Positions 9,177-17,372 of a stretch of DNA of 24,511 nt are shown piece by piece; position 1 is the stretch's first letter; every line of letters begins with the position of its first letter. Origin of the DNA: Dissophora ornata (taxonomy: Eukaryota > Mortierellomycota > Mortierellomycetes > Mortierellales > Mortierellaceae); NCBI GenBank assembly GCA_025201705.1, contig MU617068.1, positions 1-24,511 on the forward strand. The letters run 5' to 3'. The position numbers were made by a program, and so were the translations under genes. Under the pieces are notes generated by a model. The model was given only the letters and a program-made list of their open reading frames with translations, ran no database searches and was not told the origin of the DNA.

Positions 9177-10148
9177 TCACTCGTTCTTGTGCATGATTAC
9201 ACTCAGTCCATCAAAAAGAGGCAAACATGCGACCTCGACACGGCTGTCGTTGGCGACGTGTTCATTGAATCGATCGATATGGTTCGCGGCGTTTTGCCAG
9301 GTTTGCCGTTCAGACCAATCTTCGCCCAGCACCAAATCACTGCCCTTGGGGAAGAGAGGCGGAGGCCTCTTTGAAGAATCCTCATTGCTCTATCGAACGC
9401 CTGGAGCATTCAAGACTAGCCCGGAAAAGACAGCATTGTCAGCGAGGATGAATCCGTAGCGGCTGAGAAGATTGTGATCCAAGATAAAGTCAAAGTAGTT
9501 GATTTGTTAGGCTTGTCGGCACGTATGAAGCGGTGGCAAGTTAGTAAGGTGGGGCAAGACAGAACAATTAAACCCTCGAACAACGCAACTAGAAAAGTCT
9601 TGTTTAACGCATTTACCAATGAAAATGGCGTCAAACTGATGGCCGTTCTTGACCAAGGCGTCGAGACTAGCAAGACCATCTCCTTCCAAGAGCTCGATAT
9701 TTGCTTTTTGGCGTACTCCATCTTGTTCCAGGTAGCCCTGATTCCGAAAGAGGTCTCGAGCAAGCCGAACGGCCTTAGGACCAAGCTCGCAGGTATAGAT
9801 AACAGATTCGGATGTCAGTCCGTCTGCCATTGCCATGGCACTGAAACCCATAAAGCTTCCGATCTTGAGAACATGCTTGGGCCGCGTCATTCTCATCAAG
9901 AGTTTAAGTAACAAACCTTGATGAGAGGGAACCGTCTTGTTGGCGTCTTGATAATTTGCATGGGTGTTGGCGTGGAGCTCGTTAAATTTTTATGGCAGTT
10001 TAGTATAGTACTTTTCGCAGTAGGGACCAAGCTCTCCGGCTATCGTTTCGTGAAAGGATCTGGCAACGACTAACGCGTGGAATGGACGGATAATAGACAA
10101 AGGTGAGGGAGCGGGTCGAATCCGAGGCAGTTTACAGAGGAACTGCAT
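9177..10148 (-). pseudogene. Class I SAM-dependent O-methyltransferase pseudogene
   Basis: The ATG at 10148 opens MQFLCKLPRIRPAPSP..., an Arg-rich, presequence-like N-terminus. The fold of caffeoyl-CoA/catechol-type O-methyltransferases (Methyltransf_3) follows: LGPYCEKYYTKLP, ELHANTHANYQDANK, SAM motif I region VLKIGSFMGFSAMAMADGL, YTCELGPKAVRLARDLF, IELLEGDG, QFDAIFI, intron, ADKPNKS, YFDFILDHNLLSRYGFILAD, NAVFSG, and the C-terminal HIDRFNEHVANDSRVEVACL and LPLFDGLSVI. About 300 residues, family-sized. Lesions: TAA at 9990-9992 where the family usually has Glu; intron donor GTAAAT at 9616 with no AG acceptor at the expected end (about 9523); a one-base deletion near 9500-9502; TAG at 9390-9392. 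Motif I also reads LKIG where LEIG is usual. The frame otherwise stays open to TGA 9177-9179, so inactivation looks fairly recent. Confidence 0.85.
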
Positions 10149-10542
10149 GGGAGCACTCGATCTGAGTCCTGCGCGGTTGCAAATGCCGAGAATCCCACGA
10201 TGCGTTTATGTGGATAAAAGGAAGGATAAGAGTCGAGAATATTGAAGCAGAAAGTTGATGAAGGAAGAAGAAGAAGAGAAATAAAAGACGTGAGAACGAA
10301 AACACCTCCCGCTTTTTATGCAGGGTGGAAAATAAGGAGCAAAGGTCTCAAGAGGGGGGTGCTCAGAAACTCTTCCTTGGAAAGAGATAGGAAAACAAGT
10401 AGTAGTGAAAGGGAAGGTTCTCAACATCATTCCCTGGAGGGCGCAAAATTTTTTTCTGGAAGAAAAAGCAGGGGACGATGACTCTTTTCTCTGTCAGATC
10501 CCCTTATTTTTTTTTTCTAGGTTACTGTTTCGAGATTGTCCG
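10149..10542. other. Interval without a recognised gene
   Basis: A/G-rich stretch (GAAGGAAGAAGAAGAAG near 10259-10275) and a T-run near 10508-10516. It holds the probable upstream region of the O-methyltransferase pseudogene and the 3' breakpoint of the Helitron fragment to the right. No coding signal. Confidence 0.4.
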
Positions 10543-12255
10543 TCATTGATCTCTCCGTATTGTAATCCTGCATTCACTTGAAAACTGCTTACCAACAACA
10601 ACCACACAAAAGAAGAGAAATAGTTCGCAATTCATGAGTCGATACGCATAAAATTCCCGAGCAGTGACATATTTTGTGCGTGCTTCATTTTGCTCCTCAA
10701 TGCCATCAGCGTGGTTCTCCTCCGGTCCCAGGGCCTCTTCAATGAGCTCTTCATCTCCCTTTGGCTCCTGTTCCTGTATCACGCCACCCGCGTTTGCTTG
10801 GTTTGTAGGTGCTACACGTTTGGGATAATACGTGAAAGTCCATCCCTCCTCGCCACGTGGATGTAGAAGGATGTACTGCAATGGATCATCGATGGTAGAA
10901 GCCTCATCAATACTCCGCAAAGGCCATTCTTGCCTTCAACAACAACGTCGCTACCGACCGTAGCTTCGGCGTTGGGGGCGCGAATGAAAGGTCATACGGT
11001 CGTAGTGGTTGACCACGGACTCCTTTCTTGGATTTCATGACAATACAGAGCTCCTCAATGTTCATACCATGCTCACGCTGTCGGATCGACATGTAGAATC
11101 GGCAAAATGGATTAATTGCCTCCAAGGTGGATTGAAGGTCCTCCAGAACCTGTCTATCAAGCTACTCGTAAATGCTCATGCGAAAGCCCAGTTGCTCATG
11201 ACGGTTTTGGAGATAGATCTAGGAAAACTTTGCGGTCTCCCCTTCAGCTGGAATGAGTGTTATAATGCTGTAGACTGGTTACCATTGTATACGAACCCTT
11301 GTATACGTACCCTTGTATGCTGACCCTTGTATACAGAAGGTGTAGTTGCCCTGTCATCCATCCGCATACCGAGGGTCAATGTTCACGCCTTTTGACGCGA
11401 AGGACAGTGCTGTGTTGTATCTACGAATGTGTGGTAGAAACAGGTTGCCTTTGTTCGTATCACTGGCAATAAACTGCACCACCTGTGGCACAGGCTGGAT
11501 TAGCGGCAGCTGGACAGTACCCTTGGAGCAGCAGATGGAGAACTCTGGCGTACGCGTAGTCCCTGCAGAACATTCCTCGAGCCACAAATTTTTCAGTATG
11601 GTGTGCCAAAAAAAATTAAATTTCATACGCACATAGGCATACAGTACCTGGGATTCCTGGTTTTCCTGGGAATATAGGAACGGCACTGGTGATTGGCAAT
11701 ACGGTTATGACCTTGTAGACCTCACGAAGCATATGTAGCCAGGATGTAGCCGCAGTGGTAGCCGGACGTGCAGCCACAACGTTTAGGGGAGGATCCTCAA
11801 AGTCGTCCAGGTCCTGGTAAGTAAAAAAAAATTCGATGTTGGTTTTTATTTTTCGACACAATCACCACCCAAATATATTTTGTTATCCTTTCACTTATTC
11901 GGAAAATGTTGCGGCAGCATAAGTGACCATTGTACCTGTCTGTCTGTTCTCGTGGGCAGACGCAGACCGTGGAGTTGCCGTATGGTAGACCGAGGCAAAT
12001 CGCACAGTCGATCTCGACTGCGATATCATGTAGGGAAAGGCACGTAACTGGCGGAGGTGGAGGAAGTGGAGGAGGAGCTGGAGGAGGTGGAACAGGAGGA
12101 AGAGGTGGTGGTGACACAGGAATTAACGCAGGTGCAGGTGCAGATTCTGTAGCGATTACAGGAACACGCCTTTTGCTATTAAGCTGACAATGGATACTGG
12201 TGCTGCGAAAGTGCTCTTTTCTCTTTGTTCCTGATCCAGTTCCCTGTGCAGACAT
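10543..12255 (-). pseudogene. Second Helitron gene: N-terminal and Helitron_like_N part
   Basis: The ATG at 12255 starts MSAQGTGSGTKRKEHF, a CQLNSKRR remnant of the same zinc-knuckle type as the Helitron at 740-2005, and a Pro-rich linker. A likely exon follows an acceptor near 11820 (DLDDFEDPPLNVVAARPATT). Then WLEECSAGTTRT, FSICCSKGTVQLPL, HIRRYNTALSFASKG, YTFCIQG, LIPAEGETAKFS and LEDLQSTLEAINPFCRFY. The Helitron_like_N block follows: VVVEGKNG, SIDEASTIDDPLQYILLHPRGEEGW and YVTAREFYAYRL. This is the conserved order of Helitron Rep/Helicase proteins up to just before the HUH motif. Stops after YADG and after FRMSIYE, plus at least two frameshifts near 10910-10970, make it a pseudogene. No HUH or PIF1 sequence follows; the copy ends around 10543. 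It is more diverged from, and not contiguous with, the other Helitron. Confidence 0.8.
11284..11336. repeat. 14-bp minisatellite inside the Helitron gene
   Basis: About four imperfect copies of a CCTTGTATACGTAC-like unit. They sit in the segment coding for YTFCIQG; three extra units add 42 bp, which preserves frame locally. Confidence 0.7.
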
Positions 12256-12271
12256 GTTGTTTTTTTTATCT

Positions 12272-12368
12272 TTTTCGGAAAAGATTTGTTTTCGAAAAAG
12301 ATTTGTTTTCAAAAAAGATTTGTTTTCGAAAAAGATTTGTTTTCAAAAAAGATTTGTTTTCGAAAAAA
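12272..12368. repeat. 17-bp satellite alternating between two variants
   Basis: Five copies of a GATTTGTTTTC(G/A)AAAAA unit start at 12283, 12300, 12317, 12334 and 12351, exactly 17 bp apart. The centre alternates TTTTCGAAAA (palindrome), TTTTCAAAAA, TTTTCGAAAA, TTTTCAAAAA, TTTTCGAAAA, so the higher-order period is 34 bp. It lies just 5' of the Helitron start codon and 3' of the tyrosine recombinase remnant. Confidence 0.9.
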
Positions 12369-12458
12369 TCGTTCGGATAGCGTAGTCGAATAACATGAAG
12401 ACTAAAGCCTGTTATCCGACGAGGCAAGGACCATAGATGTGGCTCCAGAGATCTAACA

Positions 12459-13244
12459 CTACGCCTTCTTGTCTTTGCGCAATATCGCCGTGGTGAAGTG
12501 GGTCGCAGTGTTGCTGCCCAGTCGATAATACTTGTCGAAGAGGACCGAAGAAGACCAGTTGGCGTATGCGACAATGTCGCCCACCGGCGCACCGGCTTGG
12601 AAAGCGGCTGTGGATCCAGTGGCACGTCCACGTGGCTTTTTCATTCCGGGCGGGAGGACCAGCTTGTCTCCAATCGCAGCGGCGTGATTGCTGATGGTGT
12701 CTTTGGAGGCTGCCAAGGACAGGTCCTTGCAGTTTCTGACTAATGGTGTGTAAGTCTCGCGTGGCTCTTTCGGATGCGGTATCGAGCACGGAGTGTCCTT
12801 GATGCGTGAGTAATACTCTATCAGAGTTGCTACAGGGCAGAGGCAGGGCTCCCCATGGCGCCGAATTGTCAAACACCAAACGATGGGTTAGTCACCTCGT
12901 TTCTCCTTGGGGCGATGTATTGGCAGAATCGCAAACTCCTCGGAAAGCTGGAAACGGGCGTTTGACAGGTCGATGCGCCTGATGGAATCGACGCGGAGCA
13001 TGCCAACCACCGTGAGAATCCAGCATAGGCGCTCGGAGAGGGGCTTCAGTGCCAAGGCTGATAGGCTGCCCTGACCTTTCAGGAACTCTGTGACTGGGGT
13101 CAAATCCACATCAAGCTCACGAATGACCTTGATTTCCTGTCCCTTCACGCGTCTAAGGAAATCCCGGAGATCAGAGTCGTTGTCGAAGGCAGACTTGTGG
13201 TCGTAGAGTTGAACGATGGCCTTTTTGTAGGTGTGAACCTGCAA
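12459..13244 (-). pseudogene. Tyrosine recombinase of a YR mobile element
   Basis: C-terminal two-thirds of a tyrosine recombinase of the kind found in DIRS-type and Crypton-type elements, which integrate through a covalent 3'-phosphotyrosine. Visible: a helical segment (YKKAIVQLYDHKSAF...), LSERLCWILTVVGMLRVDSIRRIDL with the box I Arg, IHRPKEKRG (likely the beta-hairpin Lys), PCLCPVATLIEYYSRI, PRGRATGSTAA with the box II Arg, ANWSSSVLFDKYYRL with the Trp and nucleophile Tyr. The HxxR histidine position is Pro here. One in-frame TAA at 12886-12888 interrupts an otherwise continuous frame. The N-terminal DNA-binding part is missing; sequence preceding 13244 (AATCTGTTGCAG) resembles a splice acceptor but runs into LTR-like DNA. 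No reverse transcriptase is adjacent. Whether it is DIRS-like or Crypton-like cannot be settled from this piece. Confidence 0.8.
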
Positions 13245-13263
13245 CAGATTAGCTAGCTCGGGT

Positions 13264-13452
13264 ATGTCAGCACTCGTATGTCAGCACCCGTACGTCAGCT
13301 CCAGACCCAACTTGTATATATATAGCTGTAGTTCTAGTAATAACATCCCCACCATTGCTCCAACTCTTGTTCCTGTCCCTTCCTGTCCTCTGTCTCTTCT
13401 CGTTCCTGTCTTCTGTCCCTACTTGTTCCTGTCTTCCTATTGCAAACATCAC
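13264..13452 (+). mobile_element. LTR-like segment with TATA box
   Basis: Starts with three imperfect 14-bp units (GTATGTCAGCACTC and variants), then TATATATATAGC at about 13314-13325, then CTTGTTCC/CCTGTC-rich leader sequence ending ATTGCAAACA. It looks like the 3' portion of an LTR on the + strand, but no TSD pairs its ends. It separates the recombinase fragment from the 28S fragment. Could equally be a cellular promoter. Confidence 0.35.
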
Positions 13453-13454
13453 CC

Positions 13455-13676
13455 TGCGTTATATGATCCTGGACCCGAAGGTCTATTCGTATTCAACTAA
13501 AAATGGCCAAGGCGGTAATCGTCGCGTTCTAGCTAGGGTTCCTTATTATTTGAATTGGACGTTACATATGAATCCTATGATACCAATTAAATTTAAAACA
13601 CCATTTTTCAATTCAAATAGTTCAATAAGGAACCCTAGAACTTCTAGCACGGATTCTGACTTGGAGGCGTTCAGTC
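13455..13676 (-). rRNA. 28S rRNA gene fragment (3' domain), interrupted
   Basis: The minus strand reads GACTGAACGCCTCCAAGTCA then GAATCCGTGCTAGAA and, after a 108-bp insertion, CGCGACGATT...GAATACGAATAGACC. This is the near-universal eukaryotic large-subunit rRNA segment close to its 3' end; yeast has CTGAACGCCTCTAAGTCAGA and TGCTAGAACGCGGTGATT. Only about 115 nt of rRNA sequence remain. Boundaries are approximate. It is an isolated fragment among transposons, not a functional rDNA unit. Confidence 0.85.
13534..13641. mobile_element. 108-bp palindromic (MITE-like) insertion in the 28S fragment
   Basis: Near-perfect terminal inverted repeats: CTAGGGTTCCTTATT-ATTTGAATTG at 13533-13557 against CAATTCAAAT, a 5-nt bulge, AATAAGGAACCCTAG at 13609-13638. 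The A/T-rich core is about 50 bp with no coding capacity. Flanked by TTCTAGC at 13527-13533 and 13642-13648; deleting the element and one copy restores the conserved rRNA word GTGCTAGAACGCG. A TA duplication inside this word is also possible. Confidence 0.8.
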
Positions 13677-13711
13677 GGGGTTCAACTTGCTAACTAAATA
13701 ACTCAGACTGA

Positions 13712-13726
13712 AGTCAACGAGAACAA

Positions 13727-13727
<1 letters not shown>
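13712..13727. repeat. LINE target-site duplication, left copy
   Basis: AGTCAACGAGAACAAG, identical to 15730-15745. It directly abuts the poly-T (LINE poly-A tail) at 13728. Confidence 0.95.
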
Positions 13728-13764
<37 letters not shown>

Positions 13765-15729
13765 TGAGTGTTTATTACTTAAATTTACTTCACTCGCCGC
13801 GTCAGGTGTGTTACGTGGCTTGTGTTCGGTGTTTCTGTTCTAGTTGCTTTTGTACTACTGTTATGTGTTTTTCTGCACTATTTAGTCCTCCAACGCTGGT
13901 GAAAGGAGTGTCATCGAGTTTGGTTCTCCAATGGTGTTCCCATATACCAAGGAGGGAAGCAGCGACCAACTGTTGCTGTGTGAGTCGGCAGTGCGCGACT
14001 ACTATGAGAGGCGGTGCTTGAGGTCCAATGAGTGTTGGAAGGGGTGGGCGGACTGGGTTGAGGGGTGTTGTGTAACTTGTGAGTATCGTATTCCAGACAG
14101 TGGTCTTTGGTGAACACTCAAAGAGCATATTGCAACAGTATTGCCTACGGTTTCATAGTCAGTATATTCACCGCGTCTCGGCAACGGTTTCACCGGTATA
14201 TTCGCCGAACCATACCTCCCTCCTTGTACACTACACATATAAATACCCCTCCTCCTCTGTACAATAAACGGCATTCGTTCCTACCCATTTCCCAGATACC
14301 TGCCTATTCCCTAGATCCTTGCCTCCTCCACTGCTCCCTCTTGTTACTGTTACAACCTCCCTCCTTGTACACTACACATATAAATACCCCTCCTCCTCTG
14401 TACAATAAACGGCATTCGTTCCTGCCCATTTCTCAGATACCTGCCTGTTCCCTAGATCCTTGCCTCCTCCACTGCTCCCTCTTGTTACTGTTACACATAT
14501 GGTCTTGCGTCTCCTCTTCTTGGCATGTGTGGCAGAGTGGTGTAGGGAAAGTCGTTAGAGCAATCTTGTGTAGTTGTTGTGCGCAGCTTAGTTTGTTGTC
14601 ATGGTATCGCCAGAGTATGTTCTTGGATCTCGGGTTGCTCTTGTCTTTCCACCATCCTATCCAGAAGGAAGCTGGGGCTTGCGTCCTATGTGGTGGGAGT
14701 GTCCCTTGTAGGTGCTTCCGCCACTCTTTGTTGCTCATTTCTTGGAGCTGTGTGTCGTTGATTTCCATCGTTTGTAGGGACTTTTTCAGTGCTTGGTCTA
14801 TGGTTTGTAGGGAGGCTGGAGGGTGTGGGGTTGTGATTGTTGTCAGGTTGGCTGTGTCCGCTGCTTTCAGTACTTGTCGGATGGGTTTGATATGGCTTAG
14901 TTGTTGTCGGAACAGTTGCATCCCTGGATTTGCTAGTACCCTAATCCAGGAGTCTTGCTTGGTGTAGTGGCAGATAAGGTTGCGGAGGATTGTAATACCG
15001 AAGGAGGCTCCTCTGTCCAACATCCGTTGGAAGGTTGTCATCTGAAAGGCTTGCACCTGCTGCTCAATGTTGATAACTCCCAGTCCTCCTTCGCTCTTGT
15101 CCCTCTCTGCGGTCTGCATGCTGGGTCGAGGGAAGAAAGGCATGAGGAACTTGCGCACCATGCTCGTCGTGTTCTTCGTCCATTGCTTGGTAGGTGGGTG
15201 TATTCGGCACACATGCCAGAGCTTAGACAGTATTAGTGCGTTGGTGATCAGTGTTTTGCCCATGACTGAGAGTGGTCTTTCGGAATATATGTTGATGGCG
15301 TGTTGTATCTTTGTTGTGAGTTGGTCGTAGAAGGTCGTGAGCTGGTGAGCGGCGCATACTATCGGGTATCCTAGGTATCGCTCTGGCTCTTCTGCTGTTG
15401 CGTCATGCCATTTGATTCCCTGCCCTTTGAAGTAAGTCTCCATCTCTGGCGAGTCTCGTCCTAGTGGGAAGGCAACTGTTTTGTCCACGTTGAGTTTGGC
15501 GTTTGATATTGCCCCGAAATGGGAGAAAAGGTTCTGTAGGCGGTTCCATTCGTCTTGGTTCTTGATGAAGACAGCCACGTCGTCTGCGTAAGCCATGCCC
15601 TTCGTGTTGTTGTGTGCTCCCGGGATTTCTACTCCTTCTATGTCTGCCTCCTTCAAGAGGGCGCACAGGAAAGGTTCGAGGGCCAGGTTGGAGAGGAGTG
15701 GGGAAAGAGGGTCGCCCTGTCTGGGGCCT
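13728..15729 (-). mobile_element. 5'-truncated LINE (non-LTR retrotransposon)
   Basis: The insertion is delimited exactly by 16-bp direct repeats. Its 3' end is a 28-nt poly-A tail (T at 13728-13755 on +) and its 5' end is cut inside the reverse transcriptase. The coding part (-, 15729 to 13811) reads GPRQGDPLSPLLSNLALEPF, then GMAYADDVAVFIK with the catalytic YADD, GYPIVCAAHQ, the thumb/connection region, and a C-terminal Cys-His motif CHTCQEEETQDHMLFEC interrupted by a solo LTR. The C-terminus continues SPKTTVWNTILTSY... to TAA at 13811-13813. Apart from the truncation and the LTR the frame is open, so the copy is relatively young. The clade (Tad-like or L1-like) cannot be fixed from this fragment. 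Confidence 0.93.
14131..14495 (+). mobile_element. Solo LTR inside the LINE, with 141-bp internal duplication
   Basis: 365-bp segment with imperfect inverted ends (TGCAACAG...CTGTTACA), flanked by CATAT at 14126-14130 and 14496-14500. Removing it with one CATAT rejoins the LINE frame (CAA GAC CAT ATG CTC TTT). It contains two 141-bp units, 14214-14354 and 14355-14495, differing at about three positions. Each unit holds a TATA box (CATATAAATACC) and AATAAA. Orientation + from the TATA box. Confidence 0.92.
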
Positions 15730-15745
15730 AGTCAACGAGAACAAG
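15730..15745. repeat. LINE target-site duplication, right copy
   Basis: Identical 16-bp copy of 13712-13727 at the truncated 5' end of the LINE. It is followed by the rest of the interrupted LTR. Confidence 0.95.
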
Positions 15746-15896
15746 AGGAGGGTTTTATTTGTGATCGGTACCTGCAGGTTTTTATAGTCCCTGTAGGCAC
15801 CAGTCACAGAAGACTCACTAATCATAGTAGAAGTAAAAAAGGAGGCGCGACTCAGGTGCGTTGTGCCTGAGCACCACACTAGGTTGGAACTCCACA

Positions 15897-16430
15897 GACT
15901 CCCCCCTACGGATTTACAACCGGTCGGATAAGACTGTATTGCGGCTAGAACTGATAACTAATCGTTTCTTAATACCGTGGGAAAACGGGAAAAAAGGACC
16001 TTTAACCAGTGTGTAGAGGGATTGCAACCTTTGAGTATGGGAAAAGCCGAGTGTAATGCTCTGCTAAACTCTTCTTGGGAAGGAAAACCGTGAAGAACCG
16101 GAAAGCCTTCTCATGTCAGGAAAAAATAACCTGAAAAAGTCTGATGAGGAAAAATAAACTCATCCTGTTACACAGTGCGTCGTCAGACTACAACTGCTAA
16201 TAATGCCAAAACTAATAGTGGCGACTGCCTTAATGGCTTGGATGCTTCAGCTTGGAGGTGCATCTCTCGCTTGTCATGATGGAAAAAACGCAGTGCGAAA
16301 AAGACCAACGACAACATGAAATGGATGAGGAAAGACAAGGTCCGACACCTTTCAAACGTGTGAGCGTCCACTCTCCCCCCGCAAAAAAGGGATGTTGATG
16401 CGCATGTGTAATTGGCGGAAATATGATCAC
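15897..16430. other. Probable 3' untranslated end of an LTR element
   Basis: No coding frame recognised on either strand. The minus strand ends in the purine tract before the LTR at 15896 and is rich in TTTTCC/CCCGTTTTCCC words, in the style of Copia 3' regions. This is a weak stylistic inference. The right part (about 16200-16430) has no identifiable content. Confidence 0.35.
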
Positions 16431-16494
16431 GCTATTTTACTCTCATGCCATTGTTTATGGAGATGGAAATGTGATTGGTGAAGACGGAGATGAG

Positions 16495-16503
16495 TATATA
16501 AAT
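16495..16503 (+). promoter_or_regulatory. TATA box before a broken gene
   Basis: TATATAAAT 69 bp before the ATG at 16572, followed by a CCATT/TTCC-rich leader of about 50 bp. A classic fungal promoter and leader layout, although the downstream frame is damaged. Confidence 0.5.
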
Positions 16504-16571
16504 GGCGATGGAGGGATTGCCATTCCATTTCGCTCCATTCCTTTTCCATTTCTCAATTCCAATTCTTCCTC

Positions 16572-17337
16572 ATGTCTCGCCGCAGTGTTTCTCCTTCCAC
16601 CAGCGTAGATGTACTGACGTGAGCTCGCTGCGGCCGTCGCCCGATGCCCGTAGCGAACGACCAGTGCGCCAGGCACGCCGGGTTGAGGACAAGGTCACAG
16701 TCTGCGAAGGAGTCGGTCAGTATCTCGACGTCAAGGGAGGAGTTGTCCTTCGAAGAGTTGATCCTCGACCATACGATCTCGGAGCCGTCTGGGGATATGA
16801 TTGATCCCGTGCCTTCTGGTGGGATCCGCTGGGAGCTCAGCCCAACGGGGTTCCAGCAATCCCGCTTCCGGTGCCGCTTCATGATCCCTGGAATTTGAGT
16901 ATGAGTGGGCTCGCCGTAGGGTCATAAAGTGTGTTGAGATCAGCGAGACGTATCTTCGCGGTCTGCACAATTACAGCCGGGATTGGCAGGCTACTATGGC
17001 GTATCCAATCATGCGGAGCGAGGACCATCTCAAGACGATTGCTGGGCCTGGCCGAGACACTGCGTACCGGGAAACTGCCTGCTACAATGCAGAAGCGAAG
17101 ATCCGTTCGATGGTAGATCGTGTGAAGCGTCTGAAGCTGAACGCTCATGTCTCGACTTCTCTCTACGATCGAAATGGTACGGCGTATTTAAACTACCCTC
17201 TGCCTCACCGTCCGTGTCCTCTTCTGGCCGACGGTAGTCATTCAGAATGGTGGGAGTCTGTGCATAAGCAAGGCGAGTTCTTCGATCACGAGCATATGAC
17301 ACATTGCGATTTTGTCCAAAGAAGCGCTCATGGCCTT
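16572..17337 (+). pseudogene. Unidentified frameshifted gene remnant
   Basis: I do not recognise the family. After the TATA box and leader, the ATG at 16572 gives MSRRSVSPSTSVDVLT and a TGA at 16620-16622. Protein-like stretches continue in shifting frames: SREELSFEELILDHTISEPS... to TTC/ATG near 16880, then from about 16886 EFEYEWARRRVIKCVEISE, AYPIMRSEDHLKTIAG, YNAEAKIRSMVDRVKRLKLN, SLYDRNGTAYLNYPL and HSEWWESVHKQGEFFDHEHM. The coding signal stops where the Gypsy chromodomain remnant begins. It is probably a former single-copy or family gene, truncated at its 3' end. The minus-strand frame 16553-16882 is a competing reading of the first half. Confidence 0.4.
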
Positions 17338-17372
17338 CATTCCTTTTGCAAAATGATTACACCTTCGCTGTT

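Larger units (their letters stand above)
13677..15896 (-). mobile_element. LTR split by a LINE insertion
   Basis: On the minus strand a purine tract (GTAGGGGGGAG at about 15899-15909) precedes TGTGGAGTTCCAACC at 15896. A TATAAAAACC box follows near 15785, then AATAAAACCC, then the LINE target. The LTR resumes at 13727-13677 (TCAGTCTGAGTTATTTAG...) and then meets the 28S fragment. About 200 bp without the LINE. Purine tract plus LTR orientation suggest a 3' LTR of a Ty1/Copia-like or related element whose body lay to the right. Confidence 0.5.

Noticed and set aside
10113..10123. tRNA/SINE B-box-like word (GGGTCGAATCC)
   Set aside because: No A box at the right distance, no cloverleaf, and it lies inside the O-methyltransferase coding sequence.
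12200..12631. Open frames with repeated 'KTNLFRKQI' or 'KKDLFSKKI' motifs
   Set aside because: They are translations of the 17-bp satellite.
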